The notes under the pieces: generated by a model
What the model saw: the letters and a program-made list of their open reading frames with translations, nothing else
Told to the model about the DNA's origin: nothing
Databases searched by the model: none
Translations under genes and position numbers: made by a program
Assembly: GCF_965205175.1 (NCBI RefSeq)
Contig: NZ_OZ242038.1
Coordinates: 930,001 to 994,000, forward strand
Origin: Poriferisodalis sp965205175
GTDB taxonomy: Bacteria > Actinomycetota > Acidimicrobiia > Acidimicrobiales > Poriferisodalaceae
DNA length: 64,000 nt
Direction: 5' to 3'
Part shown: positions 28,458 through 37,258 of the stretch, piece by piece
How positions within the stretch are numbered: position 1 is the stretch's first letter
Layout of the letters: each line of letters opens with the position of its first letter

Positions 28458-29043
28458 GCGCGCAAAGGCTCGTGGCTGGGTAGCTAGGTGTAGAACGACT
28501 CCCTGCGAGAACATCGTCATCGTCGGCTACGACTTTGAGGCAGGGATCCCTCCCGCCGTCGGGCCCGTGCGTGTGCATCGCATCGTGGCGAGCCGCGACC
28601 TGCGTCTGCCCGAGACACGCAAGAGCAGCGGCGACAGCGGCTCGTTCGTGATGCTCGCCGAACCCGATGTGGTGCTGCGCACAATCACCGACGGTCGGGT
28701 CACGGTCGAGCTGCTGGGCTGCGACACCTACGACCCCGCGGCGAACCGGGTCAGCGGCCTGGGCACCGAAGACGTCCAGTGCTGGATGCTCGACACCAAC
28801 CACGACGGGCTGTCGTTCCGAGCGCGCCGCATCTACTTCCCCAACGGGTTCCCCAAGGGCAGCGACATCAAGAAGCTGATCGCCAAGATCCCCAAGCGGG
28901 AACGAGACGAGCACGCACTCGAGAACGTCTGCTCCACCACCTCGCAGCCGTTCGCACCGCCAGACCCGGGCCGCAACATCGCCGTCAAGGTCATCACCAA
29001 CACCGGCGCCGAGATGACCACCACCATCGACGCCGGCTGGTAG
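28360..29043 (+). pseudogene. C-terminal fragment of a type III-like DNA methyltransferase (Mod)
   Basis: After the ATPase stop, one frame to 29043 reads CWMLDTNHDGLSFRARRIYF, then TTSQPFAPPDPGRNIAVKV and ITNTGAEMTTTIDAGW. This pattern resembles the C-terminal region of type III Mod/site-specific DNA-methyltransferases. No DPPY catalytic motif or SAM-binding FxGxG is present, so the N-terminal two thirds are missing. The first part of the frame overlaps the ATPase gene and is probably not homologous. Family call is from motif memory, moderate confidence. Confidence 0.5.
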
Positions 29044-29150
29044 CCAAGGCCGGCACCGCAGCCGCGCCGCAATCGCCTCGCCGGCCACGGTCCTGCCGCG
29101 CCGCTGCAACCACGCGACCAGAGATCAACAGAAGTTATGCCAATATACCG

Positions 29151-29189
29151 TAACTCGCATAACTCACGGTTACTCGCATAAACTGTGGT
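29151..29189 (+). repeat. 19-bp-period direct repeat
   Basis: ACTCGCATAA occurs at 29153-29162 and 29172-29181 within two imperfect 19-bp units in an AT-rich patch before the truncated ATPase gene. It may be an iterated operator. Confidence 0.5.
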
Positions 29190-29193
29190 AAGC

Positions 29194-29221
29194 TGTGTCA
29201 ATATAGTCGCTCATTGACACA
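29194..29221 (+). promoter_or_regulatory. Perfect inverted repeat, candidate operator
   Basis: TGTGTCAA (29194-29201) and TTGACACA (29214-29221) are perfect 8-bp inverted arms around a 12-bp spacer containing TATAGT, a possible -10. It lies 27 bp before the truncated ATPase frame and may be the old promoter/operator of that gene. Confidence 0.5.
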
Positions 29222-29248
29222 TCCGCTGCCGATTGCAGGACCGGCATC

Positions 29249-29926
29249 GTGCTCGCCATCGACGAGGCCCAGTATCTCGCTGAGCAAGAGATGGGTGCGG
29301 TCATCGGTGCCATCCATCGAACGACGCAACTCGACCTCCCGGTGTTGCTGGTCGCGACCGGCTTGCCGCAGCTGCGGGGCCTCGCAGTTGGAGCGCGGAC
29401 CTACACCGAGCGCCTCTTCACGTTTCCCGACATCGACGTGCTGAGCAGCGACGATGCCCGTGCGGCGCTGATGATGCCCGCTGCTGAGCAAGGTGTCGAG
29501 TTCAGCGGCGAAGCAGCCGAGGCAATCGTCGAAGCGTCGCGCGGGTACCCGTACTTCATCCAAGAGTGGGGGCATCACGCGTGGAACGCAGCACCGGCGA
29601 CACCGATAACCCTCGACGACGTGCGAGCGACTACCGCGACGGTGATGGCGAGGCTCGACAGGGACTTCTTTCGCGTGCGGTTCGACCGGCTCACACCGAA
29701 GGAACGACAGTACCTGCGCGCAATGGCCAGTCTCGGCCCAGGCCCGCACCGCTCCGGCGACATTGCGAGCGCCTTGGGGGTTCGCGTCACTTCAGTGGCA
29801 CCTCGGAGGTCTCAGCTCATTGCAAAAGGCATGGTGTTCAGCCCAGCGCACGGCGACACGGCCTTCACCGTCCCGCTGTTCGATGAGTTCCTCAAGCGAG
29901 CCATGCCAGAGCTTGAACCGGCCTAA
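29249..29926 (+). pseudogene. N-terminally truncated AAA-type ATPase
   Basis: This 225-residue frame begins at a Walker B strand (LAIDEAQYLAEQEMG). It continues through LPVLLVATGLPQLRGLA, a lid-like segment (GYPYFIQEWGHHAWN) and a winged-helix-like C-terminus (RSGDIASALGVRVTSVA). There is no P-loop upstream in any frame I can see, so it cannot bind ATP in the usual way. It resembles the DEAQ-type ATP-binding family related to the protein at 27168. It is most likely a deletion product, still with a good reading frame. Confidence 0.65.
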
Positions 29927-30046
29927 CCGTTGCCCGGCGGCGGTTGTCGCACCGTCACACGCCCTACGCGGCTCGGCCAGCCGGCGGAGCTAGGTCGTGG
30001 GCAGCGTCATGTGCGCTGTCTGTGGTAGCCGGACCGCTGGTGGGGG

Positions 30047-32032
30047 TTAGGGGCCGCGGGCTTCGGCTGGTGTCGCTGGTTGGCTGTTGTGGGGTGTGGG
30101 TGTGTCGGTTGCGGGTGAGCACGGTGCCGGTGTGGTGGGGCTGCTGGGGGTCGTGGCCGGTGCTCGTGGTTTGGCCTGCTGCTGCTGGTTGTGTTGTGGA
30201 TGGTCGGGTGCGGGTGGGTGGAGTCGGGGTTTGTTGTCGGGCGGGGTGGTGATGGTGCGGTTTTGGGTGTGGTGGTTGTGGTGGCAGGGTTCGCACAGGG
30301 AGGCGAGGTTGGAGACCTCGGTGAGGCCGCCGTGCTGGTGGTGGGTGATGTGGTGGGGCTGGGTGTGTTCGCTGGCGGCGTCGCAGGCGATGCAGCCGCC
30401 GTCGCGTGCGGCGAGCACGAGCCGTTGCGCGTCGTTGGCGTGTCGGGTGCGTCCGAGGGCGAGCTGGGTCCAGTCGGCGTTGAACACTGCGGGGAGCACT
30501 TTGGCGTCGAGGGCGTGCTCGGCGAGCATGCGTGCTGACAGGGGGGTGCCGTCGTCGAGGCGTGGCCTGCTCAGCCGGTCGTTCACGAGGTCGTAGTCGG
30601 CGATGATGATCAGGCTGGTGCCGGCCCGCCGTTTCGGGGGTGTGCCGGCGATCAGGTCCGCAATGGCGTCAGCGGTGAGCTGACCACGAGTCGGCCCCGC
30701 ACCGGCATCGCCGCTGCTGTTCGTGCCCTCGGTGTCGGCACCGCTGTCGCTGCTAGCGCTGCCGCCGGCGGAATCGTGGCCGCTGCCGTTGCCGGTGCTG
30801 TTGGTGTTGTGGCGGGCAGTGCGGACGGCTGCTTGGAGTGCGATGTTGACGTGTCGCCCGGTGAGGCCGTCGAGTGTGGCGCGCAGGTGCCACATGCCGT
30901 CGTCGCCCCGGCGCATGGAGCCGCTGCGCTGAGTCCGCTGCAACGCGAGTTCCGCGTCCAGCGGGCTGAGTCCGGTGGCTGCGGCCTCAGCGGCGAGGTC
31001 TGCTTCGACTTGCCGGCTCTGGTATGCGAAAGGGTGGCGGGCGATGAGATCGGACGGATAGGTGCGGCACAGTTCCAGGAAGTCGGCTTCGCTGCGCCGA
31101 TGCGGCTTGGGGGCTTCGCGTGCGATCACTTTGGCATGCGACACGCCGATGTCGCCGGTTTGCATCGCGTCGAGCGTTTCGGTGAACCCGTGTGCGACCA
31201 GGCGTTCACCGAGGTGTGCTTCTGATCGGGCCTGGGCGCAGTTCAGCCGTGTCTGGTCGCGCAAGATGTGGGCGGCGCACTGCGCTCCGCTGCGCGCTGC
31301 CAGCTCGCCCACCGCCGCCAGATACCGGCCTTCTGCACGGGCACGCTCCGCGGCCAATGTGATCACCAGCTCTTTCAGCTCGCTGTGGCCCAGCGTCCCC
31401 AGATCGATGTCGCACCCGAACGCATCGGCGCCGCCGGCGCCGTCAGCAGCATCGGTGCCGGCCGACGCGACGCTGGGCGGCCGCCGGCCGCGCAGCACCG
31501 GCGCCACGCCGGGTGCCATGGGGCCGTCAGCGGTCCGCCGCAACGACCCGACACGCCCATCCCGCACGCCCGAGCCGGCAACAGCCGATGCTCTCCGCGC
31601 TCCCTGGAACGCCCCGACACACCCATCCTGCACGCCCGAGCCGGCAACAGCCGGTGCTCCCTGGAACGACCCGACACGCCCACCAGACACGCTCGAACCC
31701 GACGCAGCACCAGCAGGCGCAACCACCGGCGAACCCGACTGCGCATTCGTTGGCGAGCCGAACGGCGAATCCGGACGCGAACTCCCTGGCGGGCCCGACG
31801 ACGCGTTGTGAGCACCGCCGGCCGAGCCGGTGCGGTGATCTGAGCGACCGAACGGGCCGCCAGTCCACACCTGCGCTTCGGCAGGCCACCCCGAAACAGC
31901 CGCAGCGGCCCACACCGACGCTGCGCTGCCCGCCGCGTCGCCGCCCGAGCCGTGCAGTCCGCCGTCACAGCCATCGCCGCCGGACGGGTCGCCGCCCACA
32001 GCAGCAAGCTCACGGACCACATCGCCGAACAT
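30047..32032 (-). CDS. DUF222 / HNH endonuclease (13E12-repeat family)
   Basis: The 661-residue protein has a Gly/Ser/Ala-rich N-terminal third containing internal repeats (GSFQGAPAVAGSGV, GAFQGARRASAVAGSGV). A DUF222 domain follows at about 215-480 (AAHILRDQTRLNCAQARSEA, TGDIGVSHAKVIA). The C-terminal HNH motif runs from CIACDAASEHTQPHHITHH to LASLCEPCHHNHHTQNR. A Pro/Gln/Thr-rich tail ends it. Such proteins are abundant in actinobacteria; HNH suggests a nuclease, and many are linked to mobile DNA. The N-terminal repeats correspond to a 57-66 bp DNA repeat. Confidence 0.88.
   Translation of the reverse strand: MFGDVVRELAAVGGDPSGGDGCDGGLHGSGGDAAGSAASVWAAAAVSGWPAEAQVWTGGPFGRSDHRTGSAGGAHNASSGPPGSSRPDSPFGSPTNAQSGSPVVAPAGAASGSSVSGGRVGSFQGAPAVAGSGVQDGCVGAFQGARRASAVAGSGVRDGRVGSLRRTADGPMAPGVAPVLRGRRPPSVASAGTDAADGAGGADAFGCDIDLGTLGHSELKELVITLAAERARAEGRYLAAVGELAARSGAQCAAHILRDQTRLNCAQARSEAHLGERLVAHGFTETLDAMQTGDIGVSHAKVIAREAPKPHRRSEADFLELCRTYPSDLIARHPFAYQSRQVEADLAAEAAATGLSPLDAELALQRTQRSGSMRRGDDGMWHLRATLDGLTGRHVNIALQAAVRTARHNTNSTGNGSGHDSAGGSASSDSGADTEGTNSSGDAGAGPTRGQLTADAIADLIAGTPPKRRAGTSLIIIADYDLVNDRLSRPRLDDGTPLSARMLAEHALDAKVLPAVFNADWTQLALGRTRHANDAQRLVLAARDGGCIACDAASEHTQPHHITHHQHGGLTEVSNLASLCEPCHHNHHTQNRTITTPPDNKPRLHPPAPDHPQHNQQQQAKPRAPATTPSSPTTPAPCSPATDTPTPHNSQPATPAEARGP
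31542..31680 (+). repeat. Degenerate 57-66 bp tandem repeat inside the DUF222 gene
   Basis: Units start at 31542, 31608 and 31665 with AACGMCCCGACAC and share CACGCCCGAGCCGGCAACAG in the first two. The third unit decays. On the minus strand they encode the repeated GSGV-(R/Q)DG-(R/C)VG(S/A) segments. Expansion by slippage or recombination is likely. Confidence 0.75.
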
Positions 32033-32436
32033 CAGTTCACTATACAGTCATCCGGCACAGATAGCAAACATTTGCGCGTACAAATTCCGGCAACCTGCCG
32101 GGCGACCTGAACGACGCCCGCGCATCGGAGCGCTCACAGAGCGCAGCAGGACCGAACGTGCTCGCTGTGTCGCGCTCACCCTTCCACTTCGGCCGGAGGC
32201 GCGCTCAGCCAAGCGGAGCAGGACCGGAGGTGCCGAAGCACCAGCGTGGACCCGGAGAAGCGTGCTCTAGCTGGCGAGGCCGCCCCACCGGGGCCACACC
32301 GCCACAAACCGCACACCCGCAGCACACGCCAACAACCACACACGACATCACAACCAAGAGCAACAGCGCCGCAGACTGGAGGGCCCGGCAGGGTTCGTGG
32401 CATGCTGAGGTGGAGCACTGACACGAGGGAGCGACA
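32033..32436. other. 404-bp intergenic region
   Basis: This gap separates the divergent DUF222 and DUF433 genes. The first 60 bp are AT-richer (TATACAGTCATCC, GCAAACATTTGCG) and probably hold the DUF222 promoter; AAACATTTG is a short palindromic core. The rest is GC-rich with weak imperfect repeats (AGCAGGACCG at about 32144 and 32216). I see no convincing gene. Confidence 0.5.
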
Positions 32437-33111
32437 ATGGGCAGCGTCACGTCACTGCTGCACCGTGAGGTGTACGTCATGAGCCAAGTCGACCGCTTGC
32501 TGAGTCTCGGGACTGGCACGGCGCGGCGGTGGATCGACGGCTACCAGCGACAGAAGCGGCGGTACGAGCCGCTGGTGCGCCACGCGAGCACAGGTTCGGA
32601 CACGGTGACCTGGGGCGAGTTCGTCGAGGCGCGCCTGATCAGCGAGTACCGCAGTCGAGGAGTGTCGATCGCCCGGATGCGTCCCGCGATCATGGCGCTG
32701 CGGCGAGAATTCGGGACGGAGTATCCGCTCGCTGCTGCACAGCCGTTTCTCAGCGACGACGGGCGCGACATCGTGCTGCGCGTTCAGGAAGAGACGGCGT
32801 TGAGCCCGTCACTGCGCTTCGTGGTGCGCACGGGCCAGAACGTGATGCCGTCGATGGAGGTGCAACGCTTCCAGCAGGATGCCGAGTACGACCACGACGA
32901 GGTACGCCGCCTTCGCTTACTCGGCACCTCGAATGTGGTGCTCGATCCCGAATACGGATTCGGGGAGCCGACGATTCGGGGGCGCCGGCTGCGAGTCTCC
33001 GCAGTCGCTGAAGCGCTCGCGACAGGCGAGCCGCGCGAGGACATCAAGCGGATATGGAGCTTGAGCGACGTCGCCGTCGACGATGCGGTGAGATGCTCGC
33101 TCGTCGCTTGA
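32437..33111 (+). CDS. DUF433-domain antitoxin-like protein, orphan
   Basis: The 224-residue protein has a MerR-like N-terminal helix-turn-helix (LSLGTGTARRWIDGYQRQ, about 23-40) and a C-terminal DUF433 domain (FGEPTIRGRRLRVSAVAEAL, then REDIKRIWSLSDVAVDDAV). Proteins of this kind usually act as antitoxins to PIN-like DUF5615 toxins encoded just downstream. None is present here; argJ follows after a repeat-bearing gap. ATG 32437 is supported by a GAGGGAG site 5 nt upstream. Confidence 0.75.
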   Translation: MGSVTSLLHREVYVMSQVDRLLSLGTGTARRWIDGYQRQKRRYEPLVRHASTGSDTVTWGEFVEARLISEYRSRGVSIARMRPAIMALRREFGTEYPLAAAQPFLSDDGRDIVLRVQEETALSPSLRFVVRTGQNVMPSMEVQRFQQDAEYDHDEVRRLRLLGTSNVVLDPEYGFGEPTIRGRRLRVSAVAEALATGEPREDIKRIWSLSDVAVDDAVRCSLVA

Positions 33112-33137
33112 GCAATCACGGCCATGGCGAGCGCCGG

Positions 33138-33199
33138 CCAGTTGAGGCGCCAACCAGTTGAACCGGGCGCGAGCCCGTTGAACCGCGAGCCCGTTGAAC
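33138..33199 (+). repeat. Short GTTGAAC repeat cluster
   Basis: CCAGTTGA (33138, 33154) is followed by two exact 15-bp copies of GCGAGCCCGTTGAAC (33169-33183 and 33185-33199) at 16-bp spacing. It occupies the gap where a toxin partner of the DUF433 gene would be expected. Function unknown. Confidence 0.7.
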
Positions 33200-33353
33200 A
33201 GAGTGCAGCCGCTGGCGTAGGCGCTGCGGTTGCTGGCGTCTGTGCCGATGTGGGCATCGGGGGCGGCAAAGGCTGAGGGGACGGGTCGGGTCGCAACTAC
33301 CTTGGCTGAGGTGCCGCAGCGTTGCTGGGGCAGGCGTTCGACGAGGATTGACC

Positions 33354-34775
33354 ATGACTTCAGCCATGGGTGCAGCAAGCGCCCGCACAGCGGCTGGCTC
33401 GGCGGAACAGCCGTCGTCGGCGGACACTGAGCTGCCCGGTGGCTTCGCTTGTCATGTCGGCAACGTCGGCATGAAGGACGACAACGAGGATGTGATGATC
33501 CTCGCCTCCGACCGCGTGGCTGCAGCGGCGGGAGTGTTCACCAAGAGCCTCTTCGCCGGCGCCAGCGTGAAGCTCAGCCGTGCCAACGTCGCCGACGGGC
33601 GCGCCCAGGCGGTCGTGGTGGTGTCCAAGAACGCCAACGTGGCCACGGGCGAGCAGGGCGAGCGAGACGCGGCGAACTTGGCACAGCGGGTCGCTGCGCT
33701 GGTTGGGTGCGGGGCCGGCCAGGTGCTCGTGGGCTCCACCGGCGTGATCGGCGTGCCCTACCCCGCCGGCGCGGTTGACGACTACTTCGACCGGCTTGCT
33801 GCCGGCACCGTGTCTGCCCGTAGCGCCCGCACTGATTCCTGCACCGACACTGGCCCGACCTGCGGCACCGCCGAAGCCCCCGACGCGGTCACTGCCGCGG
33901 GACCCGAAACGGGTGCCGTCGCATCGCCGTCTGCGCCGACGTTTGCCACACGCGACGCGGTCGCAGCCGCGAGAGCAATGATGACCACCGACACCTTCCC
34001 CAAGACCTCCAGAGCGTGCGTCACTGCCGCCGACGGCATCGTCAAGGGCACAGCAAAGACGAACACAGCAAAGACGGGCACATCAACGGTGGTCGGCATC
34101 GCCAAGGGGTCCGGAATGATCGAGCCAGACATGGCCACGATGATCTCGGTGATCGCCACGGACGCTGAAGTGGCGCCAGACAGTCTCGACGCCATGCTGC
34201 GGCGGGTCTGCGACGTCACCTTCAACGCGCTCAGCGTGGACACCGACACGTCCACCAGCGACATGGTGGTGATGCTGGCCAACGGCGCCGCAGGCCCAGT
34301 GGACGAGACTGCGCTGGAGGCCGCGCTGGGCCACGTGTGCCTGGACCTGACTCGTCAGCTCGCAGCCGACGGCGAAGGCGCAGAGACGCTGATCGTGGTG
34401 ACCGTGAGCGGTGCGCGCGACCAAGCGCAGGCCAAGCGTGTCGCCAAGGCCATCGTGAACTCACCGCTGGTGAAGACCGCCGTACACGGCCGCGACCCGA
34501 ACTGGGGCCGGGTTGCCATGGCCATCGGCAAGTGCAGCGACGAGACCGACATCGACCCAACGCGCGTCACCATTCGCTTCGGCCCCCAGGACGTGTACCC
34601 CGCGCCGGCGACTCCGGCAGCGCTCGCCGAGCTCGAGGCGTATCTGGCGTGCGACGAAGTGCTGATCGACGTGGATTTGGGCGTGCGGCAACCGGCAGCC
34701 GGCGGTTCGTTCACGGCGTACGGCTGCGACCTCACCGACCAGTACGTGCGCATCAACGCCGACTACACGACGTGA
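33354..34775 (+). CDS. argJ: Bifunctional ornithine acetyltransferase / N-acetylglutamate synthase
   Basis: ArgJ recycles the acetyl group from N-acetylornithine to glutamate in arginine synthesis. Self-cleavage is expected at Ala261-Thr262 in KGSGMIEPDMATMISV, making Thr262 the nucleophile. HGRDPNWGRVAMAIGK and the C-terminal DLTDQYVRINADYTT are conserved. The 473 residues exceed the usual 400 or so because of an Ala/Thr/Pro-rich insertion at about residues 155-200. ATG 33354 follows AGGA at 33344-33347; an in-frame TTG lies 6 bp upstream. No other arg gene is adjacent. Confidence 0.94.
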   Translation: MTSAMGAASARTAAGSAEQPSSADTELPGGFACHVGNVGMKDDNEDVMILASDRVAAAAGVFTKSLFAGASVKLSRANVADGRAQAVVVVSKNANVATGEQGERDAANLAQRVAALVGCGAGQVLVGSTGVIGVPYPAGAVDDYFDRLAAGTVSARSARTDSCTDTGPTCGTAEAPDAVTAAGPETGAVASPSAPTFATRDAVAAARAMMTTDTFPKTSRACVTAADGIVKGTAKTNTAKTGTSTVVGIAKGSGMIEPDMATMISVIATDAEVAPDSLDAMLRRVCDVTFNALSVDTDTSTSDMVVMLANGAAGPVDETALEAALGHVCLDLTRQLAADGEGAETLIVVTVSGARDQAQAKRVAKAIVNSPLVKTAVHGRDPNWGRVAMAIGKCSDETDIDPTRVTIRFGPQDVYPAPATPAALAELEAYLACDEVLIDVDLGVRQPAAGGSFTAYGCDLTDQYVRINADYTT

Positions 34776-34785
34776 GCCGGTGTGC

Positions 34786-37248
34786 ATGAGTGAGCACGGC
34801 AGCCGTCCGATGTCAGCAATTCCGATGCCAGCAATGCAGTCCGCCGAGCCGGCCGCACCGACTGAGAGCCAGCGGCTCGCACGTGCCATGCCCACAAACT
34901 CGAACCCGCCGGCACCGCTCGACGATCCGGTTCTGGCACCGCTCAACGCGGGCCAGCGGTCTGCGGTGTGCCATGGCGACGGCCCGGCGTTGGTGGTTGC
35001 CGGCGCCGGATCGGGCAAGACCCGTGTGCTGAGCCATCGCATCGCCTTCCTGCTCGAACACCGCCACATCAGCCCCTTCGATGTCTTGGCCATCACGTTC
35101 ACCAACAAGGCGGCAGGGGAGATGCGCGAGCGCATCGGCAGCCTGGTGGGCCCGGTGGCCCAGCAGATGTGGATCTCCACGTTCCACAGTGCCTGCGCTC
35201 GCATCCTGCGGCGCCACGCGGAGGCGCTCGGCTATCCGGCCAGCTTCAGCATCTACGACCAAGCCGACTCGCGACGGCTCACCCGTTACGTGGTGCGAGA
35301 CCTCGACCTGGACCCCAAGCGCTACAGCGACCGTGCTGTCCACGCGGCCATCTCTGCGCTGAAGAACCAGCTCACCACGCCGGCCGGCGCAGCAGAGCTG
35401 GCCGAGCCGCCCGACAACGGCAGCCCGTTCAGCAAGACCGTTGCGCGCATCTACTCGGAGTACCAGAAGCGACTGCGACGCGCCGGCGCCATGGACTTCG
35501 ACGACCTGCTGATGCTCGGCGTGGAACTGCTGCGCACCAACCCGGATGTCGCCGAGCACTACCGGCAGCGGTTCGCGCACATCCTGGTCGATGAGTACCA
35601 GGACACGAACTTGGCGCAAGTGCGCCTGATCGGACTGCTCAGCGGGCTGGCGCGCAACGTCTTCGTCGTGGGCGACTCCGACCAGTCCATCTACGCCTTC
35701 CGCGGCGCCGACATCACCAACATCTTGGAATTCGGCGCCACCTTCCCCGACGGCTCGACCTACGTGCTCGACCAGAACTACCGCTCCAGCCAATCGATCC
35801 TGGATGCCGCCAACTCGGTAATCCGCAACAACCGCGGACGGCCGCCCAAGAACCTGTGGACCGATCGACGCGGCGGTGCCAAGCCGATCCGCTTCCGAGC
35901 CGAAAGCGCGCAGGACGAGGCACGCTACGTCTGCTCGGAGCTGCGGCGCATGCAGCGAGACGGCGCCATCGGCTGGAGCGATGCAGCAGTCTTCTATCGC
36001 TCCAACGCGCAGTCTCGCGCCATCGAGGAAGAGCTGGTCGCCCACGACGTGCCGTATCAGGTCATCGGCGGCACGCGCTTCTACGACCGCAAGGAGATCA
36101 AGGACGCGCTGGCGTTCCTGCGCGTCGCGGTCAACCCGGCTGACGAGGTGTCGCTCAAGCGCATCGTGAACGAACCCGCCCGAGGCATCGGCGACCGCAG
36201 CCTCGCCAAGCTCGACGAAGCGGCAGCGAGGGGCGGCACGTCGTTGACCGAGGTGATCGAACGTGTCGAGACGCTGCTCCTGCGGGGCACCGCCCGCGGT
36301 GGCCTGCTGAAGTTCCGCGAGCTGATGAGCAGGGCTCGCGCGTGTGTGCCCGAAGGCCCCGCCGCGGTGCTCACCGAGGCGCTGGAGACCTCTGGCTACC
36401 TGGCCGACCTGCGCGACACCTCCGGCATCGAAGCCGAAGGGCGGCTGGAGAACCTGCACGACCTGATCGGCGCAGCCGAAGCGTTCGAGTCCTGCGATGA
36501 GTTCCTCGAGCAGGTGTCGCTCGTCAGCGACGTGGACGAGATGACCGACGCACAGCAGGTCTCGCTGATGACGCTGCACGCAGCCAAGGGGCTCGAGTTC
36601 GACGTGGTGTTCATCACCGGCTTGGAGGACGGCGTTTTCCCGCACTACCGCTCCATGACCGAGCCGGACGAGATGGAAGAGGAGCGCCGGCTGGCCTACG
36701 TCGGCATCACCCGAGCCCGCAAGCAGCTGTACCTGACGCACGTTTGGGGGCGAATGCTGCACGGCCAGACCAACTACCACCCGACCAGCCGGTTCATCGA
36801 GGAGATTTCGCCCGAGCTGATCGACGACCGCAGCGACCATGCACCGCGCTTCGCCGGCGCTTGGCGGCCTGCCACCAGCGAATGGGGTGCCAATCGCGGC
36901 GCAGGCCGGCCCAGCGAGTACAGCCAGCTCGACGACGCCGAGCCAGCCGCCCGTCGCTCGCAGCGCAGCGATGCTGCACGCCACGAGGGCAGCGCAGCCA
37001 AGCGTCGTGAGGCGCGTCGTGAGAAGGCACGCAGCCGGGTCGCCGCACGGTCCGAGCCGCAGCCAAGCCCGTCAGTCGAGTTCGCCTACGGCATCGGAGA
37101 CGACGTGCTGCACGACAGGTTCGGGGCCGGCGTGGTGCTGGACCTGCGCCCCGACGGCGACGACTGGGAAGTCACCGTCCACTTCTCCGGCGTCGGTCCC
37201 AAGAAGCTCGTCGCCAGCTACGCCAAACTCCGCCCCGCACGCTCCTAG
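34786..37248 (+). CDS. pcrA: UvrD/PcrA-type DNA helicase
   Basis: This superfamily 1A 3'-5' helicase acts in repair and replication. In order it shows the Q-motif LNAGQRSAV, P-loop VVAGAGSGKTRVLSHR, motif Ia ITFTNKAAGEMRER, DEYQDTN (II), GDSDQSIYAFRGAD (III), QNYRSSQSILDAA (IV), MTLHAAKGLEFDVVFI (V) and LAYVGITRARKQLYLTH (VI). The C-terminus has a Tudor-like fold typical of PcrA (DVLHDRFGAGVVLDL). ATG 34786 is preferred, with GTG 34780 also possible; residues 1-45 are not conserved. The start lies 10 bp after the argJ stop. Confidence 0.94.
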   Translation: MSEHGSRPMSAIPMPAMQSAEPAAPTESQRLARAMPTNSNPPAPLDDPVLAPLNAGQRSAVCHGDGPALVVAGAGSGKTRVLSHRIAFLLEHRHISPFDVLAITFTNKAAGEMRERIGSLVGPVAQQMWISTFHSACARILRRHAEALGYPASFSIYDQADSRRLTRYVVRDLDLDPKRYSDRAVHAAISALKNQLTTPAGAAELAEPPDNGSPFSKTVARIYSEYQKRLRRAGAMDFDDLLMLGVELLRTNPDVAEHYRQRFAHILVDEYQDTNLAQVRLIGLLSGLARNVFVVGDSDQSIYAFRGADITNILEFGATFPDGSTYVLDQNYRSSQSILDAANSVIRNNRGRPPKNLWTDRRGGAKPIRFRAESAQDEARYVCSELRRMQRDGAIGWSDAAVFYRSNAQSRAIEEELVAHDVPYQVIGGTRFYDRKEIKDALAFLRVAVNPADEVSLKRIVNEPARGIGDRSLAKLDEAAARGGTSLTEVIERVETLLLRGTARGGLLKFRELMSRARACVPEGPAAVLTEALETSGYLADLRDTSGIEAEGRLENLHDLIGAAEAFESCDEFLEQVSLVSDVDEMTDAQQVSLMTLHAAKGLEFDVVFITGLEDGVFPHYRSMTEPDEMEEERRLAYVGITRARKQLYLTHVWGRMLHGQTNYHPTSRFIEEISPELIDDRSDHAPRFAGAWRPATSEWGANRGAGRPSEYSQLDDAEPAARRSQRSDAARHEGSAAKRREARREKARSRVAARSEPQPSPSVEFAYGIGDDVLHDRFGAGVVLDLRPDGDDWEVTVHFSGVGPKKLVASYAKLRPARS

Positions 37249-37258
37249 GCTCCCCGCC

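Noticed and set aside
32158..32421. Small plus-strand frame (87 codons) between the DUF222 and DUF433 genes
   Set aside because: Low-complexity composition, no ribosome site, no recognisable motif; treated as intergenic.
33138..33199. Possible CRISPR array
   Set aside because: Repeats are too short, too few and at 16-bp period with no unique spacers; no cas genes in the window.
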